From assembly GCA_020049855.1 (NCBI GenBank), contig JAGVLJ010000017.1, positions 65,239-129,238 of the forward strand: DNA of 64,000 bases, in the 5' to 3' direction. This DNA comes from Bacteroidia bacterium (GTDB taxonomy: Bacteria; Bacteroidota; Bacteroidia; UKL13-3). The notes beneath the pieces are model-generated. The model was not told the DNA's origin. It saw only the letters and a list, made by a program, of their open reading frames with translations, and ran no database searches. Shown one piece after another: positions 10,601-18,294 of this stretch. The number at the start of each line of letters is the position of its first letter. Positions within the stretch are counted from its first letter, which is position 1. The translations under genes and the position numbers were made by a program.

Positions 10601-11800
10601 TTTATTTTTGGTTCACAAGATCCGGATTTTAGGTATCGGGCAGCACGAAATGGTTGGATTAGTAATGATCTGCGAATTGCATCACAATTTTCTCAGGGTA
10701 AAACCACCAATTTTAATATCAGAGCAATTCTTGAACCTGTGCCCGATATGCGGGTAGAGATAACCATGAAGCGTGATTTTAATATAACACGAAGTGCAAA
10801 TTTTAAATTTGATACCACAGGTAATTTTAATGATTTCAGAGACCTTGCTGCTATTGAAAGTGGCACTTATAGTATGACATTCAATATTTTTAATACGGCC
10901 TTTAAGGATCCTAATGCAACGTTTAAAGAATTTGTAGGAAGCAGGTATTCTATTGCCAAACGTTTGCAAAACAGCAATTCGTTCTATTCGGCCGGAACAG
11001 ACCCTAAAGGTTTTCCCAAGGGATATAGCGGTGGGCAGCAGGAGGTCTTGTTGTATTCCTTCCTATCGGCTTATTCGGGTAAAAGTGCCGACCGACAAAA
11101 ACTTCAGCTTTTTCCAAGTTTACCCGATATGAATTGGCGAATTACTTATAACGGATTAAGTAAAATGGAGTTGTTAAAGGAATACACCTCCAATGTAAGC
11201 ATTAGTCATAGTTATAGTTCAGTGTATAGTATTCCCAAATACACCACCTCTGTAAATTATTTTCCGGGTCTTGATAGTTCAGGACTTATTCAACCTAAAT
11301 ATATTGTTTCATCAGTAGTTATAACTGAACGGTTTGCCCCTTTGCTTGGTGTTGATGTCACGTTTTTGAATAGTTTAACAACCAGTTTCAGTTACAATAC
11401 TGACCGTAGTTTAAATCTGGCTATAACCAATTCACAAATTACTGAGTCAAGAAATAAGGAATATACATTAGGAATTGGGTACAGACCTAGAAAACTTACA
11501 ATACCTTTCATAAGCGCCCGAGGACGCCAAACGGTATTAAGAAATGATATTAATATGCGAATGGATTTTTCGATTCGCGATAATAAAACCATAGTTCGAA
11601 AAATTGACCAGTCGGCAGAAAATCAACCTGTGAATGGGAATAAAGTAATAACTATACGCCCCACAATTGATTACATGATTAATGAGAAGTTGAACATGCG
11701 AATTTTTTACGACCGAAGGGTAACAAAACCGGCTACTTCAGGTACATTCCCAACCGCCATTACAAGTGGTGGATTTTCGATGAGGTATACAATTCAGTAA
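4601..11800 (+). CDS. sprA: Cell surface protein SprA, type IX secretion translocon
   Basis: At 2,399 aa this is the size of SprA, the very large outer-membrane beta-barrel that forms the type IX secretion pore and is needed for gliding in flavobacteria. The N-terminus has a signal-peptide-like stretch (FLVTLSSAVVSLMWGA). Recognisable SprA_N regions contain GTAELIFSGNFNTVRNPAFT and QQRTGQFDFKQKIQLNVQGS near residue 180. KGGNAYIDDFEGSETPIDLK lies near residue 840. GRVVTKLADFGTLNGSVNYY begins the second barrel half, and the C-terminus is a beta-strand, GGFSMRYTIQ. The only usable start is TTG at 4601, because an in-frame stop lies 9 bases upstream. It is probably co-transcribed with ruvA and supplies the exporter for the T9SS cargo at 27.8-31.5 kb. 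Confidence 0.97.
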   Translation: MAPEFKNIFLVTLSSAVVSLMWGATPTGKITRTNLGSLYNWVEEDGPKGDSTKKNILPYPLKDRKPWERKKKNPLDLQDPPNVEEEVVLDEEGKNFNITNKVGNQPYGLPATKEFNQFLKDEQKKTQQQYFQQRSKAQNFVKGGGIIPPLNVGPKIFDRIFGSGVIDIKPQGTAELIFSGNFNTVRNPAFTARQQRTGQFDFKQKIQLNVQGSVGDKLKVSMNYDTEATFDFENQTKLNYSGKEDEIIKKIELGNVSLPLQSSLIQGSQSLFGVKTQMQFGRLTWTSVYSQQKGKITETEISGGAQITKFDIQSDNYEANKHFFLSHLFRNNYNSWLSKLPIISSPVLITRVEVWVTNKSGAYEGVRDVLGVQDFGEWDTAYMANKTPDVVDFNGERVPSNRSNKLYNTFALSGDSSLRNSYEVIQTLQNQNKIYSTYLVPVRDYQLLNYARQLSSNEYTLNEKLGYISLNNALNSDEMLCVAYEYTINGVPYKVGEFSTDIPANSARPNVLFLKMLKGQNIRPDYPMWDLMMKNIYSLGAYQVQPKDFRLNIIYADDPSGSDLNYIPAAGESKLQGVPLLTVLNLDRINVQQEPTPDGNFDFLERYTVISSSGRIIFPVTEPFGSYLRTKFVDSTKANYYTFQELYDSTRFAAIQIPQKNKFFLRGSYQSAAGSEIPLGAINVPKGSVKVTANGTLLTEGSDFIVDYSAGRVRIINSGLLSSGAVIKVSSESNTMFNIQQKTLIGSRFDFKASNNVIFGGTVMYLREKPLTPKVNIGEEPIANMVIGVDGSVNKQSRWLTKMVDKLPFIETKEMSSVQFGGEYARLFPGVQKMIGKGGNAYIDDFEGSETPIDLKGQSNWMLASIPQGQPTLFPEASLGNNNLGLGFKRALLSWYSIDPLFTQDMNLTPKHIKEDLNQRSSHMVRAVTIDEIWPSKKIQQGMPTTLQTFDLAFYPYKRGPYNYTINGLNGAGQLTNPQSNWGGIMRRLETNDFEAANIDYIEIWMMDPYLEYKKYGIANPGELYINLGNISEDVLKDSRKSFENGLPKDIDLAGVKTDTTAWGRVPTVPTINFAFDSDPNARKRQDAGLDGLIDDDELGYFNASYLDKVQTAFGSASQAYLNALEDPSGDNFHYYRGTDFDNNSVPILVRYQRINSHEGNSPTPDQSPESYPTAITNTPDDEDLNKDFTVNELEEYYQYRLDISENGLQVGKNYVTDRVVKYDKELANGKRDSAVWFQIKIPVHDYESKIGQITDFKSIRFMRMFLRGFSDSMVLRFAQINLVRADWRKYTNSLIRPGEHIPIDPNDLTDFVVSTVNIEENSKRTPIIYTLPPGIIREQDISNPQPVQLNEQSLSLKVCNLKDGDAKAVFKTTVFDIRNYKKLKMFLHAEGDNLKPGELTAFIRLGTDLTNNYYEYEIPLTPTAYGTADPNLIWPSVNEISADIEDFYLAKQNRTSNNVSPTVPYTMNIGSRKITVLGLPDLSSVKVIMLGIRNPKRGDDNPLDDALPKCGEVWFNELRVSDFVNRGGWATTGRVVTKLADFGTLNGSVNYYSVGWGGIDKKLNERSLKEQLQLSFASNFELGKFFPVKSGISIPMFYSYSQTSIKPLYNPLNPDIKLSTALKTSNPTEQLRIIAASEDFTTQRSINFTNIRKNRVGSQKSHVYDVENLSFSYSYSEVYKRNEFIEYQLTKNYQVGGAYSFNFQNKPTQPFKKIKPKSLVLIKEFNFNLLPSVATVRYTFDRRYGETIYRNNDSKNTIIAPLYDKNYTMTRFYELRWDLTRSLKLDYTATVSARIDEPAGKINSQEAKDSIRANLFRLGRTTNFNQTAALTYNVPINKIPALNWVTVSTRYSAQYTWQTAPPAADSLGNTITNQQAKSLNGQLNMTGLYNKSKFLQKINNPALAKKLEEKAREDERKKPRKYTLKTRPGSSKKDTIWEKVKAKKKFEASPIVKSGFRLLMSLRSVTFSYGQSNNTTLPGFNPKPGNFGQDWGLNAPGLDFIFGSQDPDFRYRAARNGWISNDLRIASQFSQGKTTNFNIRAILEPVPDMRVEITMKRDFNITRSANFKFDTTGNFNDFRDLAAIESGTYSMTFNIFNTAFKDPNATFKEFVGSRYSIAKRLQNSNSFYSAGTDPKGFPKGYSGGQQEVLLYSFLSAYSGKSADRQKLQLFPSLPDMNWRITYNGLSKMELLKEYTSNVSISHSYSSVYSIPKYTTSVNYFPGLDSSGLIQPKYIVSSVVITERFAPLLGVDVTFLNSLTTSFSYNTDRSLNLAITNSQITESRNKEYTLGIGYRPRKLTIPFISARGRQTVLRNDINMRMDFSIRDNKTIVRKIDQSAENQPVNGNKVITIRPTIDYMINEKLNMRIFYDRRVTKPATSGTFPTAITSGGFSMRYTIQ

Positions 11801-11855
11801 AAAATATTAGGTATTCCTGTAAGATTGTTTTTAATTAGCCGAAAATTTGAACTAT

Positions 11856-12236
11856 ATGAATTTTCCAGACACATTCAAGTACACTAAAGACCACGAATGG
11901 GTATCCGTTCAGGGCAATATTGCAACCATTGGAATCACCGATTTTGCCCAGAGCGAATTAGGGGATATTGTTTTTGTTGACATTAATTCGGTGGGCACAA
12001 CCATCGCTCAACACGGGGTGTTCGGAACAGTTGAGGCCGTTAAAACCGTTTCTGACCTTTTTATGCCGGTTTCAGGTAAAGTGGTTGAGAAAAATGGCAA
12101 CCTTGATTCAAACCCCGAATCGGTAAATCAAGATGCCTATGGAACCGGGTGGATGGTAAAGGTGGAAATGACAAACATTGCTGAGTTAGCTGATCTGATG
12201 GATGCCGCTTCTTACCGCGTCCTTATCGGGCAGTAA
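11856..12236 (+). CDS. gcvH: Glycine cleavage system H protein
   Basis: GcvH carries the lipoyl arm that shuttles the aminomethyl group between the P, T and L proteins of the glycine cleavage system. The 126-aa protein shows [15 protein letters not shown] at the start, [17 protein letters not shown], and the lipoylation site [16 protein letters not shown] with the attachment lysine at residue 63. [16 protein letters not shown] closes the domain. The ATG at 11856 is preferred over an in-frame TTG 9 bases upstream. It lies between sprA and vanZ, well apart from gcvP at 18.3 kb; gcvT is not in the window. Confidence 0.97.
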   Translation: MNFPDTFKYTKDHEWVSVQGNIATIGITDFAQSELGDIVFVDINSVGTTIAQHGVFGTVEAVKTVSDLFMPVSGKVVEKNGNLDSNPESVNQDAYGTGWMVKVEMTNIAELADLMDAASYRVLIGQ

Positions 12237-12241
12237 TTTTT

Positions 12242-12646
12242 TTGATTAAAACTTTTTTCAAATATTATATAAATGCGATAGCTTGGGGAGCAGTTATACT
12301 GCTCCTTTGTGCTTTACAAGGCGACCAGTTTCCATCATTTCGTTGGGATTTTTCGTTTTCGTTTGATAAGCTGATTCATTTCTTTTTTTACGCGGTATTA
12401 AGTTTATTACTTATTGTGGCGCGGGTAAAACAGCATAGGTCTTCTCCCAGACGCTTCAGTGCCATACGTGTGGCTTTGCTGGTGAGCATACTTTATGGGA
12501 TACTGGTAGAGGCATTACAGGCACTTGTTTTTTTTCAACGCTCGGCTGACTGGAATGATGTTTTTGCAAATACTATCGGTAGTTTTATAGGGGTTGTACT
12601 GTTTTACCTGATCTACGGCAATTCGTCCCTTAAAAAGAAAGAATAA
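12242..12646 (+). CDS. VanZ-like family membrane protein
   Basis: A 134-aa protein with about four membrane helices. Family features are FDKLIHFFFYAVLSLLL (the conserved D-K-x-x-H-F entry to helix 2), SILYGILVEALQALVF, then RSADWNDVFANTIGSFIGVV with the conserved D and N. The VanZ family was named after a teicoplanin-resistance protein, but its chromosomal members in Bacteroidota have no known function. The start is TTG, 5 bases after the gcvH stop, so it is probably the last gene of the ruvA-sprA-gcvH transcript. Its stop codon directly abuts the stop of the convergent menC. Confidence 0.88.
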   Translation: MIKTFFKYYINAIAWGAVILLLCALQGDQFPSFRWDFSFSFDKLIHFFFYAVLSLLLIVARVKQHRSSPRRFSAIRVALLVSILYGILVEALQALVFFQRSADWNDVFANTIGSFIGVVLFYLIYGNSSLKKKE

Positions 12647-13705
12647 TTACACCATCCACTTTTTGCCGTAGCGATAATGCAGGGCTCCTCCTTCAATTTC
12701 AAGGGGGGATTCAAAATTACTAACATAAAGTTGCCCTGTACCTAATCCCTGTGGAATTTCAATTGGTAATGTTGCCGTAAACTGTGCAATAGCGTTTAAA
12801 CCGATATTGCTTTCCAGTGCAGAGGTTATCCAGTAACCAATGGATAATTTATTTGCTCGTTTAATCCAGTTTTGGCAATGTGTAAAACCTCCAAGCAAGC
12901 CAGGTTTAAGAATGAGAAAGGAAGGGCTGATTTTTTTTAACACCATATCGTCTAACTTTGCCTCGGCTAAACCAATAAGCTCTTCGTCCAGCGCAATCGG
13001 AATCTTACTTTTATGACAAACTTCATTCATTAATTCCCATTGTCCGGCTTTAACAGGTTGTTCAATGGAATGGATATCAAATCGGGCTAAATCGGTTAGT
13101 TGTTCGGCAACGGAATCTGCGTCAAATGCTCCGTTGGCATCCAGCCTTAATTCAATATGAAACGCATTGTATTTTTTTCTTACGGTTTCCAGCAACCTGC
13201 ACTCTTCATCAAAATCAAGAGCGCCTATTTTTAGTTTCACACTAGTGAATCCGGCATTGATTTTTTCCTCTACCTGTTTAAGCATGTTTTCGGCAGTATC
13301 CATCCACACAAGTCCATTTATTGGGATTGCCTTTTTTGATTGGCTGAATGACGAGTTAAAAAGGATGAACCGGCCTCCGTTTTTCCAATCAAGTACGGCA
13401 CTCTCAATGGCAAATAAAATAGACGGGTAAAAACGAATATCGAGCGCATAGGCAAGTTCTTCTACCGGGAGGGAAAGCAAGGTGGGATTTTCGGTAAGCC
13501 TTTGGCATGTTTTTGTAATAATTGATTCGTACTCCGGTTTATCATCCAAGCTCAGACCGGGTATAGTGCCCGCCTCTCCCCATCCGGTTGTTACCCCATC
13601 ATCAATTTTAATCAGGTAGAAAGTGCGGGTTGTCAATATTCCTCGCGAAGTAGTTGCAGGCTTTTTAAAATGAAAGCTATACGGATAATACGAGCAGGTA
13701 ATCAT
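12647..13705 (-). CDS. menC: o-Succinylbenzoate synthase (enolase superfamily)
   Basis: MenC dehydrates SHCHC to o-succinylbenzoate in classical menaquinone synthesis. The 352-aa protein has the enolase-superfamily barrel residues in order: SVKLKIG (catalytic K-x-K) near residue 155, RLDANGAF, DIHSIEQPV, PIALDEEL (metal ligands D, E, D), then FLILKPGLLGG with the second catalytic lysine. Dipeptide epimerases share this fold. The position immediately after menA decides for MenC: the menA stop TAA is followed at once by the menC ATG. Confidence 0.88.
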   Translation of the reverse strand: MITCSYYPYSFHFKKPATTSRGILTTRTFYLIKIDDGVTTGWGEAGTIPGLSLDDKPEYESIITKTCQRLTENPTLLSLPVEELAYALDIRFYPSILFAIESAVLDWKNGGRFILFNSSFSQSKKAIPINGLVWMDTAENMLKQVEEKINAGFTSVKLKIGALDFDEECRLLETVRKKYNAFHIELRLDANGAFDADSVAEQLTDLARFDIHSIEQPVKAGQWELMNEVCHKSKIPIALDEELIGLAEAKLDDMVLKKISPSFLILKPGLLGGFTHCQNWIKRANKLSIGYWITSALESNIGLNAIAQFTATLPIEIPQGLGTGQLYVSNFESPLEIEGGALHYRYGKKWMV

Positions 13706-14641
13706 TTAAATGAAGATGCCGTATGAAAAAAACAGAAAACTAAGCAAATTACTTGCGCCAAATAATAGAACAAGTAGTAGAGTACTCAACGAAAGTTGCT
13801 TCAGGAATCCGTTGTACAGGAGGGAAGGAGGGTTTTTTACTATCCGCATGCTGTTAATGATAATGAGCGGGAAACCGAGTATATAAATAAAATCAAAAAA
13901 ATTACTGTAACGGATAACTGAGAAAATAAGCAATAAACCCAGAGCAGTGGCAATAAGAATAACGTGATATTTTTTAGCGGCTTTTTCCCCAAGCCTCACC
14001 GGGATGGTGATTTTTCCACTAGCCTTGTCATTTTCAATATCACGAATATTGTTTACATTCAAAACGCCTACCGCAAGTAGTCCGGTTGAGGCTGCCGGAA
14101 GTACCATAATCCATTTCAGGTAACCGATTTGCAGAAACGCTGAGGCTAACACTGCAAAAAAACCGAAGAATATAAATACCGCAAGGTCACCAAATCCTTT
14201 ATAGCCATAGGCAGTCTTACCCATAGTATATTTTACAGCAGCAGCAATAGAAACAAGTCCAAGTGCGAACAGGAATAAAAACGGGTAGTTCAATTCTCCA
14301 AAAGCCTTTATCAGCAGGGTAACTCCGGTGACCAACGAAATCACAACAAAGAAAATAATCATCCATTGCATTTGTTTCGGACGTATAACTCCGCTTTGTA
14401 ATGAGCGCATATTCCCGATTCGCCTGTCATTATCCGTACCTTTCATAAAGTCACCGTAATCATTCGCCAAATTGGATAAAATTTGCAACTCGAATGCAGT
14501 AACAAGGGTAAGAAAAAAAATGGTAAAAGACGAGGTGTTTGTACTATCATAAATGAATGCCAGAATATTTCCCATGAGCACACTGGATGTAGCCAAGGGA
14601 AGGGTTCGTAATCGGAATGCATTTATCCAGGCTTTGTTCAT
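13706..14641 (-). CDS. menA: 1,4-Dihydroxy-2-naphthoate polyprenyltransferase
   Basis: MenA attaches the polyprenyl tail to 1,4-dihydroxy-2-naphthoate in the cytoplasmic membrane to form demethylmenaquinone. The 311-aa UbiA-family protein has eight or nine hydrophobic helices. It carries the two aspartate-rich prenyl-diphosphate motifs, NLANDYGDFMKGTDNDRR near residue 58 and NVNNIRDIENDKASGK near residue 195. The N-terminal AFRLRTLPLATSSVLMG is typical of MenA rather than UbiA. It forms a two-gene unit with menC, which follows without a spacer. Confidence 0.93.
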   Translation of the reverse strand: MNKAWINAFRLRTLPLATSSVLMGNILAFIYDSTNTSSFTIFFLTLVTAFELQILSNLANDYGDFMKGTDNDRRIGNMRSLQSGVIRPKQMQWMIIFFVVISLVTGVTLLIKAFGELNYPFLFLFALGLVSIAAAVKYTMGKTAYGYKGFGDLAVFIFFGFFAVLASAFLQIGYLKWIMVLPAASTGLLAVGVLNVNNIRDIENDKASGKITIPVRLGEKAAKKYHVILIATALGLLLIFSVIRYSNFFDFIYILGFPLIIINSMRIVKNPPSLLYNGFLKQLSLSTLLLVLLFGASNLLSFLFFSYGIFI

Positions 14642-14652
14642 TTCTTCTCGTA

Positions 14653-15201
14653 TTATTTTATTTCGCTCAGTTTTTTGCCGTATTGGATCACTAGAAGTAA
14701 AAACTGTTCTTTTAATTTCCCATTACTGAAGTTAGGCGGGTATGGAGAACTATGCCCTTTAGAAATTTTTTGAATAAAGCGGTCATCTTTGATGTAGTAA
14801 CTACAACTGAAAATTACGGAAGGCTTTTTTCGTATTTCACCGTTTGAGAACGTATCGGATTTTAATGCTTGAATTTGCTCATAAACGAAAATAAGTTTCC
14901 CTTCGTATAAATAGAATTCTCTGGTGCGTCTCCCCAAGTCGTGTTTAGTATGTTCTTTGATAATGCAAAGTTTACTTTTGTTATAGTATCCGAATAGTTC
15001 GCCAACTATATAACTTTTATTGTTTTCCAAATCAACTTCACTAATAAACGTTGATTTTTTTAAGTAGTTGGGAAACTCAGCCAGTTCAAGGTACTTGTAT
15101 TTTATATTGGCTATATCCTGCTTAAAATCGGTTTGAGCAAAAACAAATTTTACGTTGCTTGCCAGCAGAAACATAAAGAAGAATATTCTTATACGGTTCA
15201 A
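14653..15201 (-). CDS. Exported protein of unknown function, last gene of the CsgG/LPP20-like operon
   Basis: I do not recognise a family. The 182-aa product has a cleavable signal peptide (IRIFFFMFLLASNVKFVFAQ, cleavage after the AQ region) and no later membrane segment. The body is rich in Lys, Tyr and Phe and looks like a beta-rich periplasmic domain. The start is TTG at 15201, overlapping the TGA stop of the upstream lipoprotein gene by 4 bases, which indicates translational coupling. The context suggests it works with the two lipoproteins encoded before it. Confidence 0.6.
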   Translation of the reverse strand: MNRIRIFFFMFLLASNVKFVFAQTDFKQDIANIKYKYLELAEFPNYLKKSTFISEVDLENNKSYIVGELFGYYNKSKLCIIKEHTKHDLGRRTREFYLYEGKLIFVYEQIQALKSDTFSNGEIRKKPSVIFSCSYYIKDDRFIQKISKGHSSPYPPNFSNGKLKEQFLLLVIQYGKKLSEIK

Positions 15202-16610
15202 TTGAAAATCAGTTTATATAAATCAGGAATAATAATATTCGAAATATACTCAGTAGCATTTTTATAGGCGTTCATGCCTGCTTCCTCAGCAGTTAATTTA
15301 ATTCCTTTAATATCTGTTTTAGATTGGGTGTAAATAACCTCATTTCTTCTTTTTACAGTTAAGTTCAATTTTAACTGAGCGTTTACCATTTCGTAAGCCA
15401 CACTTCCCTTTGTAGTGTTGGCATCAAGTTCTATAATATAATCAGCTTCCTTTTTGTCGAGGGTGAGTTGTAAACCTGCATCAAAAAGTTTCTTATCAAT
15501 TAATTTCATCAAAATGGGTTCTTCAAGGTCGGTATTTATATTTTTTTCAATACTTCTGCTGTAAAATTTTGGCGGAATCACGGTTAATAAAATGCTGCCG
15601 GTTGGCTTTACAATGCGGTCAATGAAAGGTTTTATATCGGTCCAGTTGGTATCAGTTGCACAAATGGCATCTATATCAGGGGTAGCATCAATTTGCTGAT
15701 AGGCCTGATTGCTGCTGAGTTTTTTCAATATGAAATTAATTTTTCCCTGTTCATTTGAACTGGCCTTTTCTAACAATTCTCCTTTGCCCGATGAGAACTT
15801 AAAGACCACGGGAAAGTTAGCGGCTTTTTGTCCTGATAAGGTAGTGTTTACAATTAAAACTTTATTTAACGGCATTCCAAATTTTACGGTCGCAGCACTT
15901 TCAGCAAAGTTTATCCTTATGGAATTAATAAGACTTTGCAAGTTATTGAAAGACTCATTCACTAAAAATATCTGTTTACCCTTGTAGTCTGCTTCTACTG
16001 CTTCATTCAGGTAGTTTTTCATTGAAGCTAATGCCTTACAGTAAAATAAAATAGCTGATGCATATTGATTGCCGGCTTTGAATTTATCGGCTTGTTCGAA
16101 AAAGTTTAAGGAGGTGCTTGAGGCGCGTAACAGTTTTTCTTGCTGTCTTTTTTTGTACTCGTATTTCGACAGGCGGAGAAACACCCAGTATTCTTTTTCT
16201 CCGTCATATTCATCAACAATGGTATATCCTTCTATATTCGTATTTACACTGGCTTTTGACGCAGTGAGGTAATCCTGTTGAAACTTATAATCACGGTTAA
16301 TGGTGATGAGGTATGAATTGCTGTTAATCTTTACCTCAATCTGTGAACCAAGCATATATAAAGCTTGTTTTCGCGCCTGATTTTTGTACTCGCGGTCACC
16401 GGGCTTTTTTTCAACACCAGCTATACCAATATAATAGTCCGGGTCAATGGGCTGCTTCACTGCCCAAGAAGGCAGGTTAGCAACTGTGGTAATTTCAACG
16501 GATTCTTTGGGTTGGTTATTTTTTTTTGAACGCTGCGCATGGCATCCTGTCAGCATTAAAAATAGAAAGCTCCCTGTTATATATACTACAATTGATTTTT
16601 TTTTGGGCAT
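15198..16610 (-). CDS. LPP20-family lipoprotein with FlgT-like layout
   Basis: The 470-aa product has a lipoprotein signal ending LMLTGC (lipidated Cys near residue 23). The region from about residue 45 to 165 matches the LPP20 fold: LPSWAVKQPIDPDYYIGIAG, then KNQARKQALYMLGSQIEVKI and EYWVFLRLSKYEYKK. A middle beta-rich segment (VFKFSSGKGELLEKASSNEQ) looks Ig-like. The C-terminal half, with LIDKKLFDAGLQLTLDKKEA and AGMNAYKNATEYISN, resembles the C-terminal part of FlgT/LPP20-type proteins. The ATG overlaps the stop of the upstream CsgG-like gene in a TAATG junction. No precise function can be assigned; an outer-membrane assembly role is inference. Confidence 0.7.
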   Translation of the reverse strand: MPKKKSIVVYITGSFLFLMLTGCHAQRSKKNNQPKESVEITTVANLPSWAVKQPIDPDYYIGIAGVEKKPGDREYKNQARKQALYMLGSQIEVKINSNSYLITINRDYKFQQDYLTASKASVNTNIEGYTIVDEYDGEKEYWVFLRLSKYEYKKRQQEKLLRASSTSLNFFEQADKFKAGNQYASAILFYCKALASMKNYLNEAVEADYKGKQIFLVNESFNNLQSLINSIRINFAESAATVKFGMPLNKVLIVNTTLSGQKAANFPVVFKFSSGKGELLEKASSNEQGKINFILKKLSSNQAYQQIDATPDIDAICATDTNWTDIKPFIDRIVKPTGSILLTVIPPKFYSRSIEKNINTDLEEPILMKLIDKKLFDAGLQLTLDKKEADYIIELDANTTKGSVAYEMVNAQLKLNLTVKRRNEVIYTQSKTDIKGIKLTAEEAGMNAYKNATEYISNIIIPDLYKLIFN

Positions 16611-17980
16611 TATTGGTAGCTAATCTGGCGGTGGTATTCTATAATATCAAAAGCAATATTGCGCGCAATTTTTCGAAGAAGTTCACTCTGCAACTCTTCG
16701 TTTGTTTTCAGTTGCTGCCTGCCTGAAAACATAGTTCTGAATGAATTGACTGTGCTCATATTTCCGTAAATCATATCATTAATTGGGTATATCTGATTCA
16801 ATTTAACGGTTCTTGCTGGGATAGCATAATGAATTTCATCGGTTTGTTTATCGGCAAGGGTTTTGTTGTATAAAATTTTCCCTGTCTCGGATGAAACAAG
16901 TTTAAATTCGGCAGCAAATTTAAAAGTAATAGATGAATAATATTCATTGTAATAGAATGGAGATGACTCCCTGCGGAGAAGTGTTTCGCCCGTAGCACTT
17001 TTGTAGCTTACGTTATAAATTTCGTATCCCAATTTATAATTTTTTGTCGGCTTTGTTTCGCTGGTAGTGTATTCAATAATATTGATAAAAAATGCATTTT
17101 GGATACCAATAAGTTTTCCGGCACTGATGGCTTTGTTTTCGTCAACTACTCCTGTCATATTCAGTTTTTGTTCGGCAATAAGCTTATCAATATTGTCCCG
17201 GTCAATTAGTTGTATGAATGGGTTGTTTGCTTTTGTAATTTCATTTGTAATCAATCCGGCCATTACCCGTTGTACAGCCTTATTTGCCTTTTTATCATCA
17301 ATGAAAAAGCCAATGGTAATTGTTCCTTTCTCCAAAGCTTCTGCTTGCAGTTGTTCTGTATTTTTATACTTACATGTGTAGCTGCATATTTTAGTAAATT
17401 GGTCATATGCTTTTACATATTTCTTTTGATTTAATAAATCAACCCCCGATCTGTACAAAGGCTCAAGGGTAGCTGTTTCTTTAAGCGACTTAACATCTTT
17501 ATACGAGGGGTCGAAGTTCAGTACTTCTTTAAAACATTTTTCAGCTTCTTCAAAGTTATCTTTTTTTAAAAACTCAAGCCCCTCATTATATTTTTGCTCA
17601 AGATATTTGCCTACGGCAGTTTTATAATCGGTTATGTAATTGTCGTCCCATTTGAGGTAAACACCAAGTAATCCCAAATCCTTAAAGTATTTTTCTGCAC
17701 TTCGGTAAGCGTAAACAGCTTCTTTCAGTTTATCTGTATTGTATGACCTGAAAAATTCTTCGAAATAATCATTTAGCACCTTTTGACCCGTATTTTTTAG
17801 GCCAATTTGTGCCTCAATATTTCGATTATTGTATCTAACAGCATCGAAGTAATAATTGGCAGCTTCCCTGTACATTCCGGCACTTTCTAATTTTTGTCCT
17901 TTCTTGGTCAGCGACCGTGATGGGTTGCAGGCAAACAGTAAAAGGGGAGCGAAAAGGAAAAGGAGGTATTTTTGCTTCAT
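16610..17980 (-). CDS. CsgG-like lipoprotein with TPR-type repeats
   Basis: A 456-aa protein beginning MKQKYLLFLFAPLLLFAC, a lipoprotein signal with Cys18. Residues 30-195 contain tetratricopeptide-type helices (REAANYYFDAVRYNNRN, NFEEAEKCFKEVLNFDPSYK). From about residue 205 a CsgG/HfaB-like domain follows: TITIGFFIDDKKANKA, QLIDRDNIDKLIAEQKLNMT, then GVVDENKAISAGKLIGIQNA, the typical CsgG block. CsgG proteins form outer-membrane export channels or act in envelope assembly. Here the gene leads a tightly overlapping operon with an LPP20-type lipoprotein and an exported protein. No curli genes are visible. Confidence 0.75.
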   Translation of the reverse strand: MKQKYLLFLFAPLLLFACNPSRSLTKKGQKLESAGMYREAANYYFDAVRYNNRNIEAQIGLKNTGQKVLNDYFEEFFRSYNTDKLKEAVYAYRSAEKYFKDLGLLGVYLKWDDNYITDYKTAVGKYLEQKYNEGLEFLKKDNFEEAEKCFKEVLNFDPSYKDVKSLKETATLEPLYRSGVDLLNQKKYVKAYDQFTKICSYTCKYKNTEQLQAEALEKGTITIGFFIDDKKANKAVQRVMAGLITNEITKANNPFIQLIDRDNIDKLIAEQKLNMTGVVDENKAISAGKLIGIQNAFFINIIEYTTSETKPTKNYKLGYEIYNVSYKSATGETLLRRESSPFYYNEYYSSITFKFAAEFKLVSSETGKILYNKTLADKQTDEIHYAIPARTVKLNQIYPINDMIYGNMSTVNSFRTMFSGRQQLKTNEELQSELLRKIARNIAFDIIEYHRQISYQ

Positions 17981-18294
17981 ATTCGGCTACAATCTTAGCT
18001 TTTTAAGTGCTTTATGCAAAGAAAGAGCCAATTTAGTTGCTATTGAGTTTCAGAGTTTTTGCCCAGCGAAGAGAAAAAGTTCGTTAACACGATCCGAAAT
18101 AGCAGGGTAAATTGAGCTAATCTTTAGCCAAAAAACAGATTAAGAATTGATTAATCAGAATGTGTCGGTTGAGCCATTAAACTGCTATTTAGTGATATAT
18201 TTTCCTGAAAATAATCATAAATCTAAAATGGGCGAACCCTGTTATGCTTTAGCTAAAAAGTTTACTTTTGCTGGACTTTTAAAATATTCATTAC
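17981..18294. other. Intergenic region between the divergent CsgG-like operon and gcvP
   Basis: 314 bases without a convincing gene. A 60-codon frame at 18147 overlaps the gcvP start and shows no protein features. The region must hold the promoters of both divergent transcripts. It contains a perfect 10-bp palindrome TGATTAATCA (18148-18157) and the likely gcvP -7 box at 18263. Nothing else was recognised. Confidence 0.6.
18263..18270 (+). promoter_or_regulatory. Candidate -7 box of the gcvP promoter
   Basis: TACTTTTG matches the Bacteroidota housekeeping -7 consensus TAnnTTTG and lies 24 bases before the gcvP ATG. No clear TTG -33 box at the usual 19-20-base spacing was found, so support is partial. 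Confidence 0.45.
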
